Assembly: GCA_937950415.1 (NCBI GenBank) | Contig: CALFDL010000167.1 | Span: 1 to 10,199, forward strand | Direction: 5' to 3' | Length of the DNA: 10,199 bases | Source: an uncultured Collinsella sp. | GTDB lineage: Bacteria > Actinomycetota > Coriobacteriia > Coriobacteriales > Coriobacteriaceae | Shown here: piece after piece, positions 1-5,946 of the stretch | How the letters are laid out: each line of letters opens with the position of its first letter | Position numbering within the stretch: position 1 is the stretch's first letter | Notes under the pieces: generated by a model | Told to the model about the DNA's origin: nothing | Database searches by the model: none | Seen by the model: only the letters and a program-made list of their open reading frames with translations | Made by a program: the position numbers and the translations under genes

Positions 1-527
1 CGCTCGAAAAGCAAGGTCTTGCTAACGAGATCGGCCTCAAATGGCCCAACGACCTGGTCGCGCGAGGACGCAAGCTCGGCGGCATTCTGGTCGAGGCCGC
101 ACGCGATAACGAAGGCAAACCTTTCGCCGTCTGCGGCATTGGCGTCAATGTGAACTATGTGCCCCAAGAGGTGCCCGATGGCGGCCTGCCGGCAATCGGT
201 CTCTCGGACCTTAACGAAAACGTTCCTGCCGTCGACATGCTCCTCGATGAGGTCTATCACGCAGTCGTGAACGCTGTAGATGCGTGGGCAGAACGCCTCA
301 ACGCCATGGAAGAAGACGCCGGACCGCTCGCGCCCGTCCACGACGAATATATCGGTCATCTCAATTGGATTGGGGATCACGTTTTCGCCCGTTCCCCCGC
401 TGGGGACGAGCTGGCGCGTGGCATCTTTCAAACGGTCGATGACTTTGGTCGCGCGTGCATCGAGACAGAAGACGACTTGCGATCCTTCCATTTTGAGGAG
501 GCATCGCTGCGCCCCATGGGTAAATAA
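1..527 (+). CDS. birA: Biotin--[acetyl-CoA-carboxylase] ligase, C-terminal part (5' end outside window)
   Basis: The reading frame enters from the left edge (first full codon at base 3) and gives 174 residues to a TAA at 525-527. The enzyme activates biotin with ATP to biotinyl-AMP and transfers it to the acceptor lysine of biotin-dependent carboxylases or decarboxylases. The fragment shows the family hallmarks in order: KWPNDL at fragment residues 13-18, RKLGGILVE at 23-31 (the Lys corresponds to the catalytic lysine of E. coli BirA, K183), and GIGVNVN at 45-51. A small C-terminal domain ends in an EASLRP-like tail. An ATG at 150 is internal and would remove the catalytic core, so it is not the start. 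Whether an N-terminal DNA-binding domain (repressor-type BirA) exists cannot be seen. The gene converges on the ribosomal operon and shares its terminator. The identification is firm; the symbol follows E. coli usage. Confidence 0.93.
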   Translation, partial: LEKQGLANEIGLKWPNDLVARGRKLGGILVEAARDNEGKPFAVCGIGVNVNYVPQEVPDGGLPAIGLSDLNENVPAVDMLLDEVYHAVVNAVDAWAERLNAMEEDAGPLAPVHDEYIGHLNWIGDHVFARSPAGDELARGIFQTVDDFGRACIETEDDLRSFHFEEASLRPMGK

Positions 528-587
528 GACGCCATAGCCACCCATTCGGCCGCATTATCCGGACCCCCAAGGTCACCATTCAAAACA

Positions 588-624
588 AAAGAGCCCCGCT
601 ACCGTAATGGCAGCGGGGCTCTTT
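588..624. terminator. Strong hairpin terminator shared by birA (+) and the rpsJ-ending operon (-)
   Basis: A perfect 13-bp stem pairs 588-600 (AAAGAGCCCCGCT) with 612-624, closing an 11-nt loop in which CC/GG at 602-603/609-610 can also pair. Read on the minus strand, the stem is followed by TTTTGTTTTG (complement of 581-590, partly inside the stem), a good U-rich tail ending the transcript 20 bp after the rpsJ stop. On the plus strand only three T follow, so termination of birA is probably weaker. The position between convergent genes fits a bidirectional terminator. Confidence 0.88.
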
Positions 625-643
625 AAGCTAAGAGCGATATCGC

Positions 644-952
644 TTAGAGCTTGATGTCGATGTCGACGCCAGCGGGGAGGTCGAGACGCATGAGCGAATC
701 AACGGTGCCCGAGGTGGGGTCGAGGATGTCGATGAGGCGCTTATGGGTGCGCATCTCGAACTGCTCACGGGAGTCCTTGTTCACGTGCGGCGAGCGGATA
801 ACCGTGTACAGGTTGCGCTCGGTGGGCAGGGGGACAGGACCGGAAACGCGAGCGCCGGTCTTCTGAGCGGTCTCGACGATGAGCTTCGCGGACTGATCGA
901 CGACCTCGTGATCATAGCCCTTGAGGCGAATGCGGATCTTCTGGGTAGCCAA
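644..952 (-). CDS. rpsJ: 30S ribosomal protein S10
   Basis: This 102-residue protein is the usual length of S10, a 30S head protein (also NusE, the NusB partner in antitermination complexes). Family sequence is clear throughout: QKIRIRLKGYDHEVVDQSA near the N-terminus, TGARVSGPVPLPTERNLYTV in the middle, and the S10 signature region RSPHVNKDSREQFEMRTHKR. The start is a TTG at 950-952 with GGAGG (complement of 959-963) six bases upstream; no ATG lies nearby in frame. It is the last gene of the operon, 60 bp after fusA, and a terminator follows at once. In most bacteria rpsJ heads the S10 operon (rpsJ-rplC-rplD...); here no rplC follows, so it has been separated from that cluster or moved behind fusA. 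Confidence 0.97.
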   Translation of the reverse strand: MATQKIRIRLKGYDHEVVDQSAKLIVETAQKTGARVSGPVPLPTERNLYTVIRSPHVNKDSREQFEMRTHKRLIDILDPTSGTVDSLMRLDLPAGVDIDIKL

Positions 953-963
953 CTTAAACCTCC
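950..963 (-). promoter_or_regulatory. Shine-Dalgarno and TTG start of rpsJ
   Basis: On the minus strand GGAGG (complement of 959-963) is followed by the six bases TTTAAG and then TTG GCT ACC. The ideal spacing fixes the unusual TTG initiation codon of rpsJ. Confidence 0.8.
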
Positions 964-970
964 AAAGAGT

Positions 971-987
971 GCGAGAGATGTTCTCGC
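971..987 (-). other. Small hairpin in the fusA-rpsJ spacer
   Basis: GCGAGA (971-976) and TCTCGC (982-987) form a 6-bp stem with a 5-nt loop in the 60-bp spacer, ending just upstream of the rpsJ Shine-Dalgarno. No U-run follows, so it is not an intrinsic terminator. It might affect rpsJ translation or mRNA processing, but that is inference. Confidence 0.4.
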
Positions 988-1012
988 GGATTACGTAACA
1001 GGGAGCTCGAAC

Positions 1013-3112
1013 TTAGGCGTTCTTGCTCATGACCTCGTCCACGATGGACTTGGGCGCGGGCTCATAAGAGTCGAACTGCATCGTGTAGGATGCACGGCCC
1101 TGGGTCTGGGAGCGAAGGTCGGTAGCGTAACCGAACATCTCGCCCAGCGGCACCTTGGCACGGATGAGCTTGCTGTTCTTGCGATCCTCCATGCCCTCGA
1201 TCTTGCCGCGGCGACCGGAGAGGTTGCCCATAACGTCGCCCATGTACTGCTCGGGGGTCTCGACCTCGACAGCCATGATCGGCTCGAGCAGCTGCGGATC
1301 GGACTTCTTGAGGGCGTCCTTGATAGCCATGGAACCGGCGATCTTGAAGGCGGCCTCGGAGGAGTCGACCTCGTGGTAAGAACCATCGAACAGGGTGACC
1401 TTGACGTCGAGGACCGGGAAGCCGGCGATAACACCGGTGTTCAGGGCCTCCTGGATGCCCTTGTCGATGGACGGGATGTACTCCTTGGGCACGACGCCGC
1501 CGACGATAGCGTTGACGAACTCGTAGCCGAAGCCCTCCTCCATCTTCTCGAGCTTGATGACGGCGTGGCCGTACTGACCGCGACCACCGGACTGACGGAC
1601 GAACTTGCCCTCAGCCTTCTCGACGTCGTGACCAGCGGTCTCGCGGTAGGCAACCTGGGGCTTACCGACGTTAGCGTCAACCTTGAACTCGCGGAGCAGA
1701 CGGTCGACGATGATCTCGAGGTGCAGCTCGCCCATGCCGGCGATGATGGTCTGGCCGGTCTCGTGGTTGGTGGACACCTGGAAGGTCGGGTCCTCCTCGG
1801 CGAGCTTGGTCAGAGCCAGGGACATCTTGTCCTGCTCGGCCTTGGTCTTGGGCTCAATGGCAACGTCGATAACGGGCTTAGCGAACTCGATCTTCTCGAG
1901 GACGATCTCCTTGCCCTCTTCGCACAGGGTGTCACCGGTGGTGGAGTTCTTGAAGCCGACGCAAGCGACGATGTCGCCGGCGGCAGCGTCGTCACGGTCG
2001 ATACGCTCGGCGGCGTTCATCTCGAGGATGCGGCCGAGGCGCTCGCGCTGACCGTTGGAAGCGTTGACCACGTAGGAGCCGGACTCGGCGCGGCCGGAGT
2101 AAACGCGGACGTAGGTGAGCTTACCGACGAACGGGTCGGTCATGATCTTGAAGACCAGGCCGGAGAAGGGCTCGTCGAAGGAAGGATGACGCTGGATCTC
2201 CTCGCCGGTGTCCGGATCGGTACCGGTGACGGCCTCAACGTCGAGCGGGCTGGGCAGGTAGTCGACGACAGCGTCGAGCAGCTCCTGGACGCCCTTGTTC
2301 TTGTAGGCGGAGCCCACGAAGACGAGGTTAAGCTCGTTGGCCAGAACACCCTTGCGCAGAGCAGCCTTGAGCTCCTCGACGGTGAAGTCCTCCTCCATGA
2401 GGATCTTCTCCATGAGCTCATCGTCAAAGCTGGCAGCAGCGTCGAGGAGCTCCTCGCGCTTGGTGGCAGCGATGTCGGCAAACTCAGCCGGGATCTCGTC
2501 CATCGGCTCGGGGTAGGTCATGCCCTTCTCGTCGGCCTTGAAGTCCCATGCAGTCATGGTGACGAGGTCGATGACGCCCCAGAAGTTGTCCTCGGCGCCC
2601 ATCGGGACCTGAGCGGCCACGGCGTTAGCGTCGAGACGATCCTTCATGGTCTCGATAGCGTTGAAGAAGTCAGCGCCCACGCGGTCATACTTGTTGATGA
2701 AGGCGATGCGGGGGACGTTGAAGGTGGAAGCCTGACGCCAAACGGTCTCAGACTGGGGCTGAACGCCGGCAACGGCGTCGAAGACGGCGACAGCGCCATC
2801 GAGGACGCGCAGGCAGCGCTCGACCTCGGCGGTGAAGTCAACGTGGCCCGGGGTGTCGATGATCTGGATGCGGTAGTCCTTACCGTCCTTGTTCCAGAAG
2901 CACGTGGTAGCAGCGGAGGTAATGGTTACGCCGCGCTCCTGCTCCTGAACCATCCAGTCCATGGTGGCAGCGCCCTCATGGACCTCACCGATCTTGTGGG
3001 TCTTACCGGTGTAGTAAAGAATACGCTCGGTCGTGGTGGTCTTACCGGCATCGATGTGGGCCATGATGCCGATGTTACGGGTATCGGAAAGCTTGTACTT
3101 AGGCTTAGCCAT
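1013..3112 (-). CDS. fusA: Translation elongation factor G (EF-G)
   Basis: This 699-residue GTPase has the normal length for EF-G and drives tRNA-mRNA translocation on the ribosome, and ribosome recycling with RRF. GTPase motifs are visible: G1 AHIDAGKT at 18-25, G2 GVTITS at 61-66, G3 DTPGH at 86-90, and G4 NKYD at 140-143, where the usual NKMD has Tyr in the variable place. Domains II to V follow, with typical stretches such as GMGELHLEIIVDRL, RQSGGRGQYGHA (domain IV start) and GRRGKIEGM near the C-terminus. The ATG at 3110-3112 has AAGGAA (complement of 3118-3123) five bases upstream. It lies 19 bp after rpsG and is surely cotranscribed with it. tuf, the usual next gene, is absent. The length and the run of domain IV/V motifs favour fusA over a fusA2 or tetracycline-protection paralogue, as does the operon context. 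Confidence 0.98.
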   Translation of the reverse strand: MAKPKYKLSDTRNIGIMAHIDAGKTTTTERILYYTGKTHKIGEVHEGAATMDWMVQEQERGVTITSAATTCFWNKDGKDYRIQIIDTPGHVDFTAEVERCLRVLDGAVAVFDAVAGVQPQSETVWRQASTFNVPRIAFINKYDRVGADFFNAIETMKDRLDANAVAAQVPMGAEDNFWGVIDLVTMTAWDFKADEKGMTYPEPMDEIPAEFADIAATKREELLDAAASFDDELMEKILMEEDFTVEELKAALRKGVLANELNLVFVGSAYKNKGVQELLDAVVDYLPSPLDVEAVTGTDPDTGEEIQRHPSFDEPFSGLVFKIMTDPFVGKLTYVRVYSGRAESGSYVVNASNGQRERLGRILEMNAAERIDRDDAAAGDIVACVGFKNSTTGDTLCEEGKEIVLEKIEFAKPVIDVAIEPKTKAEQDKMSLALTKLAEEDPTFQVSTNHETGQTIIAGMGELHLEIIVDRLLREFKVDANVGKPQVAYRETAGHDVEKAEGKFVRQSGGRGQYGHAVIKLEKMEEGFGYEFVNAIVGGVVPKEYIPSIDKGIQEALNTGVIAGFPVLDVKVTLFDGSYHEVDSSEAAFKIAGSMAIKDALKKSDPQLLEPIMAVEVETPEQYMGDVMGNLSGRRGKIEGMEDRKNSKLIRAKVPLGEMFGYATDLRSQTQGRASYTMQFDSYEPAPKSIVDEVMSKNA

Positions 3113-3131
3113 GTTAGTTCCTTACCTTAAC

Positions 3132-3605
3132 TTACCAACGATAGTGAGAGAACGCGCGGTTGGCCTCGGCCATCTTGAAGACGTCCTCACGCTTCTTGAC
3201 GGAAGCGCCCAGGCCGTTGGAAGCGTCGAGGATCTCATTGGCGAGACGCTCGGCCATGGTCTTCTCCTTGCGAGCGCGGGAGAAGTTGACGATCCAGCGG
3301 ATACCCAGAGCGGTGGAACGACGGGAGTTGACCTCCATCGGGACCTGATAGGTAGCGCCACCGACACGCTTGGGCTTAACCTCGAGCGTGGGCTTGACGT
3401 TGTCCATAGCCTTCTTGAAGGTAGCGAGAGCGTCGCCACCCTCAGACTTCTCGGCAACGATCTCGAAAGCGGTGTAAACGATGCGCTCAGCGGTGGCCTT
3501 CTTGCCGTCAAGAAGGACCTTGTTGATGAGCTGAGTCACCAGGCGGTTGTTGTAAACGGCGTCAGGCTGAACCTCACGACGATTAGCTGCTGCACGACGC
3601 GGCAT
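3132..3605 (-). CDS. rpsG: 30S ribosomal protein S7
   Basis: This 157-residue protein matches bacterial S7 (usually about 156 residues), the primary 16S rRNA binder that nucleates 30S head assembly and lines the E site. Recognisable stretches are MPRRAAANRREVQPDAVYNN at the start, LVTQLINKVLLDGKK at about 22-36, the loop region KPKRVGGATYQVPMEV, and the conserved C-terminal ANRAFSHYRW. The ATG at 3603-3605 has AAGGAGA (complement of 3612-3618) at good spacing. In E. coli S7 represses this operon by binding the rpsL-rpsG intercistronic RNA. Here that gap is 73 bp, the longest within the operon, so a similar site is possible but not shown. Confidence 0.97.
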   Translation of the reverse strand: MPRRAAANRREVQPDAVYNNRLVTQLINKVLLDGKKATAERIVYTAFEIVAEKSEGGDALATFKKAMDNVKPTLEVKPKRVGGATYQVPMEVNSRRSTALGIRWIVNFSRARKEKTMAERLANEILDASNGLGASVKKREDVFKMAEANRAFSHYRW

Positions 3606-3678
3606 GTGAAATCTCCTTAAGTGTCTACCGTGCGGCGCTTAGGCGGCACACGGCGAAAGTATCAAAACGTTATCTGGC
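3606..3678 (-). promoter_or_regulatory. rpsL-rpsG intercistronic region, possible S7 autoregulatory site
   Basis: This 73-bp gap can form a stem in the mRNA between CCGTGTG (complement of 3647-3653) and CGCACGG (complement of 3628-3634), seven pairs including one G-U, just upstream of the rpsG Shine-Dalgarno. In E. coli the equivalent spacer is the S7 translational operator. I could not match the E. coli secondary structure by eye, so the function rests on position only. Confidence 0.35.
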
Positions 3679-4056
3679 TTATTTAGCCTTGGGGCGCTTA
3701 GCACCGTACTTGGAACGGGCCTGCATACGGTTCTGGACCGGAGCAGCGTCGTAGGCGCCACGGATGACGTGATAACGGACACCAGGGAGGTCACGGACAC
3801 GACCGCCGCGGACGAGCACGATGGAGTGCTCCTGCAGGTTGTGGCCCTCACCCGGGATGTAAGCAGTAACTTCGATGCCGTTGACAAGGCGAACACGGGC
3901 AACCTTACGAAGAGCCGAGTTCGGCTTCTTGGGGCTCGTGGTGAAGACGCGGGTGCACACGCCGCGCTTCTGGGAGTTGTGCTGCAGAGCAGCGTTCTTG
4001 GACTTCTTGGGCACGGAACGACGGCCCTGGCGAACCAGCTGGTTAATAGTAGGCAA
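3679..4056 (-). CDS. rpsL: 30S ribosomal protein S12
   Basis: This 125-residue protein is S12, which lies at the decoding centre and controls accuracy. Conserved blocks include PTINQLVRQGRR at the N-terminus, KRGVCTRVFTTSPKKPNSAL at 30-49, YIPGEGHNLQEHS at 66-78, GGRVRDLPGVRYHVIRG at 84-100, and ARSKYGAKRPKAK at the end. Lys43, the main streptomycin-resistance site, is wild type. Position 88, Lys in E. coli and M. tuberculosis, is Arg here (codon 3793-3795). Asp89, the residue methylthiolated by RimO in some bacteria, is present. The start is a TTG at 4054-4056 with AAGGAG six bases upstream and no better codon nearby. It is the first gene of the operon, about 87 bp downstream of the predicted transcription start. 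Confidence 0.97.
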   Translation of the reverse strand: MPTINQLVRQGRRSVPKKSKNAALQHNSQKRGVCTRVFTTSPKKPNSALRKVARVRLVNGIEVTAYIPGEGHNLQEHSIVLVRGGRVRDLPGVRYHVIRGAYDAAPVQNRMQARSKYGAKRPKAK

Positions 4057-4070
4057 AGCGTACTCCTTCT
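4054..4070 (-). promoter_or_regulatory. Shine-Dalgarno and TTG start of rpsL
   Basis: On the minus strand AGAAGGAG is followed by six bases (TACGCT) and TTG CCT ACT. This supports TTG as the initiation codon; rpsJ in the same operon also uses TTG. Confidence 0.8.
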
Positions 4071-4112
4071 CGAATGATTCCAGCTTTCTGTAAAGTGCAA
4101 CGGCTTGAATCG

Positions 4113-4130
4113 AGGGGTCAGCATCCCCCT
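4113..4130 (-). other. Small GC hairpin in the rpsL leader
   Basis: AGGGG at 4113-4117 pairs with CCCCT at 4126-4130 around an 8-nt loop, within the predicted 5' untranslated leader of rpsL. It is short and its role is unknown. Confidence 0.35.
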
Positions 4131-4149
4131 ACGAAACACGCAGTTCGAT

Positions 4150-4178
4150 AGGATACGTGGCGTTAGCTGTGCCGTCAA
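4150..4178 (-). promoter_or_regulatory. Sigma70-type promoter of the rpsL-rpsG-fusA-rpsJ operon
   Basis: On the minus strand a -35 TTGACG (complement of 4173-4178) is separated by exactly 17 bp from a -10 TATCCT (complement of 4150-4155). Transcription would start near 4143, giving a leader of about 87 nt. This is the best promoter match in the region and is correctly placed for the operon. Confidence 0.75.
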
Positions 4179-4237
4179 CAGACCACGCCGCCGGGCGTAT
4201 CCCAAAATTGGCACATTTCCGCAAAGCCTACACAAAA

Positions 4238-4270
4238 GGAATCCCCTCCTGTGCGCGGGGGGCGGATTCC
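4238..4270. repeat. GC-rich imperfect palindrome upstream of rpsL
   Basis: GGAATCC (4238-4244) pairs with GGATTCC (4264-4270). After a one-base bulge at 4263, CCTCC (4245-4249) pairs with GGGGG (4258-4262), with one G-U when read as plus-strand RNA. The flank 4269-4279 is also self-complementary (CCCGGGCCGGG). There is no U-tract on either side, so it is not a standard terminator. It lies about 60 bp upstream of the rpsL -35 box. Candidates are an interspersed repeat, a regulator site or a structured RNA; none can be chosen from the sequence. Confidence 0.5.
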
Positions 4271-4318
4271 CGGGCCGGGCGGCGCAGGGGTTAAGTTTGC
4301 TGCTCTACAGTCCTGGCT

Positions 4319-4356
4319 CGCACGGAGGCCACATTAAGTGGCCTCCGGCTCGTGCG
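4319..4356. repeat. Two-part hairpin with a 9-bp perfect core
   Basis: GGAGGCCAC (4324-4332) and GTGGCCTCC (4338-4346) form a perfect 9-bp stem with loop ATTAA. Outside it CGCAC (4319-4323) pairs with GTGCG (4352-4356), leaving GGCTC (4347-4351) as a 5-nt one-sided bulge. GGCTCGCACGG (4315-4325) and GGCTCGTGCGG (4347-4357) are also near-identical direct repeats. No U-run follows on either strand, so a terminator is unlikely. The stretch 4279-4490 around it has no convincing ORF, tRNA or strong promoter. Confidence 0.55.
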
Positions 4357-4489
4357 GAACTCGCGATCGACCAAATACTAAAGCCCTCGGAACTTAGGAT
4401 ACATGGTTGGAGTCGCTCTGCTGCAAAATTTATCGGCCTGTGATTTATTCCATGTCCCAGGTAGGCTCATCTTCACCACCTTTAAATAA

Positions 4490-4523
4490 AAAAGAAGTAC
4501 CGGTTGGGGCCGGTACTTCTTTT
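4490..4523 (-). terminator. Intrinsic terminator of metK
   Basis: A 14-bp perfect stem pairs 4490-4503 (AAAAGAAGTACCGG) with 4510-4523, with a 6-nt loop. Read on the minus strand it is followed by a run of T (TTTTTTATTT across the stem base and tail). It lies 38 bp after the metK stop, and isolates metK from the rpsL operon downstream. On the plus strand only the T4 inside the stem is available. Confidence 0.9.
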
Positions 4524-4560
4524 GGTGCGTTGTTATTTGGCTGTAGCTTTTCGAGTTAGC

Positions 4561-5841
4561 TTACAGGCCGCAGGATGCTTTGAGTTCTTCGACTCGGTCG
4601 GTCTTCTCCCAGGTGAAGTCGGCGTCTTCTCGGCCGAAGTGACCGTAGGCTGCCGTCTTTTCGTAGATGGGGCGACGCAGGTCCAGATCGCGGATGATGG
4701 CGCCCGGGCGTAGGTCGAAGGTCTTCTCGACGGCCTCGACGATTTTGTCCTCGGCAACATGCGCGGTACCGAAGGTGTCGACCATGATTGAGAGGGGCTT
4801 GGAAACGCCGATGGCGTAGGCAAGCTCGACTTCGCAGCGGTCGGCCAGACCGGCGGCGACCACGTTCTTGGCGACCCAGCGCGCGGCATACGCGGCGGAG
4901 CGGTCGACCTTGGTGCAGTCCTTGCCGCTAAAGGCGCCGCCGCCGTGACGGCCGTAGCCGCCGTAGGTGTCGACGATGATCTTGCGGCCGGTGAGGCCTG
5001 TGTCGCCCATGGGGCCGCCCACGACAAAGCGTCCGGTGGGGTTCACGTAGATGTCCGCGTTGTCCCACGGCATATTCTCTGCGGCCATGACCGGGGTGAT
5101 GACGTGCTCGATGAGGTCGGCCTTGATCTTGCCCATGTCCTCGATCTCGGCGGCGTGCTGCGTGGAGATGACGATGGTCGTGACCTCCACGGGCTTGCCT
5201 TCCTCGTAGCGCACGGTGACTTGGGTCTTGCCGTCGGGACGCAGATAGGCGAGGGTGCCGTCGTGGCGCACGGCGGCCAGGCGCTCGGCCAGGCGGCTTG
5301 CCAGGTAGTGAGGCATGGGCATGAGGGTCTTGGTCTCGTTGGAGGCGTAACCGAACATCATGCCCTGGTCGCCGGCACCGATCAGGTCGATCGGGTCGGT
5401 GGTGGCGCCGGTCTGGGTCTCGAAGGACTCGTCGACGCCCTGGGCGATATCGGGCGACTGCTCGTGGATAAGGCTCATAACGCCGCAGGTGTCGCAGTCA
5501 AAACCGAACTTGGCACGGTTGTAGCCAATGCGGCGGATAACGCCACGGGCGATTTCCTGAACGTCTACGTAGGCCTGGGTGCGAATCTCGCCGGCGACGA
5601 TGACGGTGCCGGTGGTCACGAGGGTCTCGCAGGCGCAGCGGACGTTCTCCACGTTGGCAGGCACGCCGTTGGGGGCGATGTAGCCCTGCTCCTGGAGCTC
5701 TATTTCTTTGGCGAGGATTGCGTCGAGGACGGCGTCACTGATCTGGTCAGCGATCTTATCGGGATGACCTTCGGTCACCGACTCCGACGTAAAAACAAAG
5801 GACCCGTTTTGGGGTGGGATGGAACGAAGTTCTTCTGACAT
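4561..5841 (-). CDS. metK: S-adenosylmethionine synthetase (methionine adenosyltransferase)
   Basis: MetK makes S-adenosylmethionine from ATP and methionine, releasing phosphate and diphosphate; it works as a cytosolic tetramer. The 426-residue protein carries the family signatures: FTSESVTEGHPDKIADQISD at 17-36, GAGDQGMMFGYA at 155-166 (ATP-binding signature), and GGGAFSGKDCTKVDRSAAY at 300-318 (phosphate-binding loop). It is longer than E. coli MetK (384). Part of the excess is an insert around residues 45-68 before the CACETLVTTG strand, and part is a longer N-terminus. The ATG at 5839-5841 has AAAGGA (complement of 5847-5852) five bases upstream. It is monocistronic, with its own terminator and a likely promoter at about 5909-5936, divergent from gltX. 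No SAM riboswitch is apparent in the roughly 60-nt leader. Confidence 0.97.
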   Translation of the reverse strand: MSEELRSIPPQNGSFVFTSESVTEGHPDKIADQISDAVLDAILAKEIELQEQGYIAPNGVPANVENVRCACETLVTTGTVIVAGEIRTQAYVDVQEIARGVIRRIGYNRAKFGFDCDTCGVMSLIHEQSPDIAQGVDESFETQTGATTDPIDLIGAGDQGMMFGYASNETKTLMPMPHYLASRLAERLAAVRHDGTLAYLRPDGKTQVTVRYEEGKPVEVTTIVISTQHAAEIEDMGKIKADLIEHVITPVMAAENMPWDNADIYVNPTGRFVVGGPMGDTGLTGRKIIVDTYGGYGRHGGGAFSGKDCTKVDRSAAYAARWVAKNVVAAGLADRCEVELAYAIGVSKPLSIMVDTFGTAHVAEDKIVEAVEKTFDLRPGAIIRDLDLRRPIYEKTAAYGHFGREDADFTWEKTDRVEELKASCGL

Positions 5842-5908
5842 GATTGTCCTTTCAAAAACGTGTCCCGGCGACCGTTACCATTCCGACGGGCTCTCTATGC
5901 AAGGGCAC

Positions 5909-5936
5909 ATCATAGCGCGTAAATCAAACATTCACA
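5909..5936 (-). promoter_or_regulatory. Probable metK promoter
   Basis: On the minus strand a -10 TATGAT (complement of 5909-5914) matches consensus at 5 of 6 positions. The -35 region 16 bp upstream (TGTGAA, complement of 5931-5936) is poor. Transcription would start near 5902, giving a leader of about 60 nt. The -35 lies only 11 bp from the palindromic element. Confidence 0.4.
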
Positions 5937-5946
5937 CCCTTTCCGC

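Noticed and set aside
743..3130. 795-codon plus-strand open frame antisense to fusA and neighbours
   Set aside because: It mirrors the strongly biased codons of fusA on the other strand; the product is low-complexity (Leu/Gly/Val/Asp rich), resembles no known family, and has no ribosome-binding site.
3606..3678. Internal promoter for rpsG
   Set aside because: A TTGATA -35-like hexamer is present but no -10 box lies at proper spacing.
4238..4356. tRNA or riboswitch in the metK-rpsL gap
   Set aside because: No cloverleaf, T-loop or CCA-like end was found, and the hairpins do not match T-box or SAM riboswitch structure; the region is not in the metK leader.
4105..4443. 112-codon plus-strand open frame in the metK-rpsL gap
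   Set aside because: It spans the rpsL promoter and both hairpins, has no Shine-Dalgarno, and the product resembles no protein.
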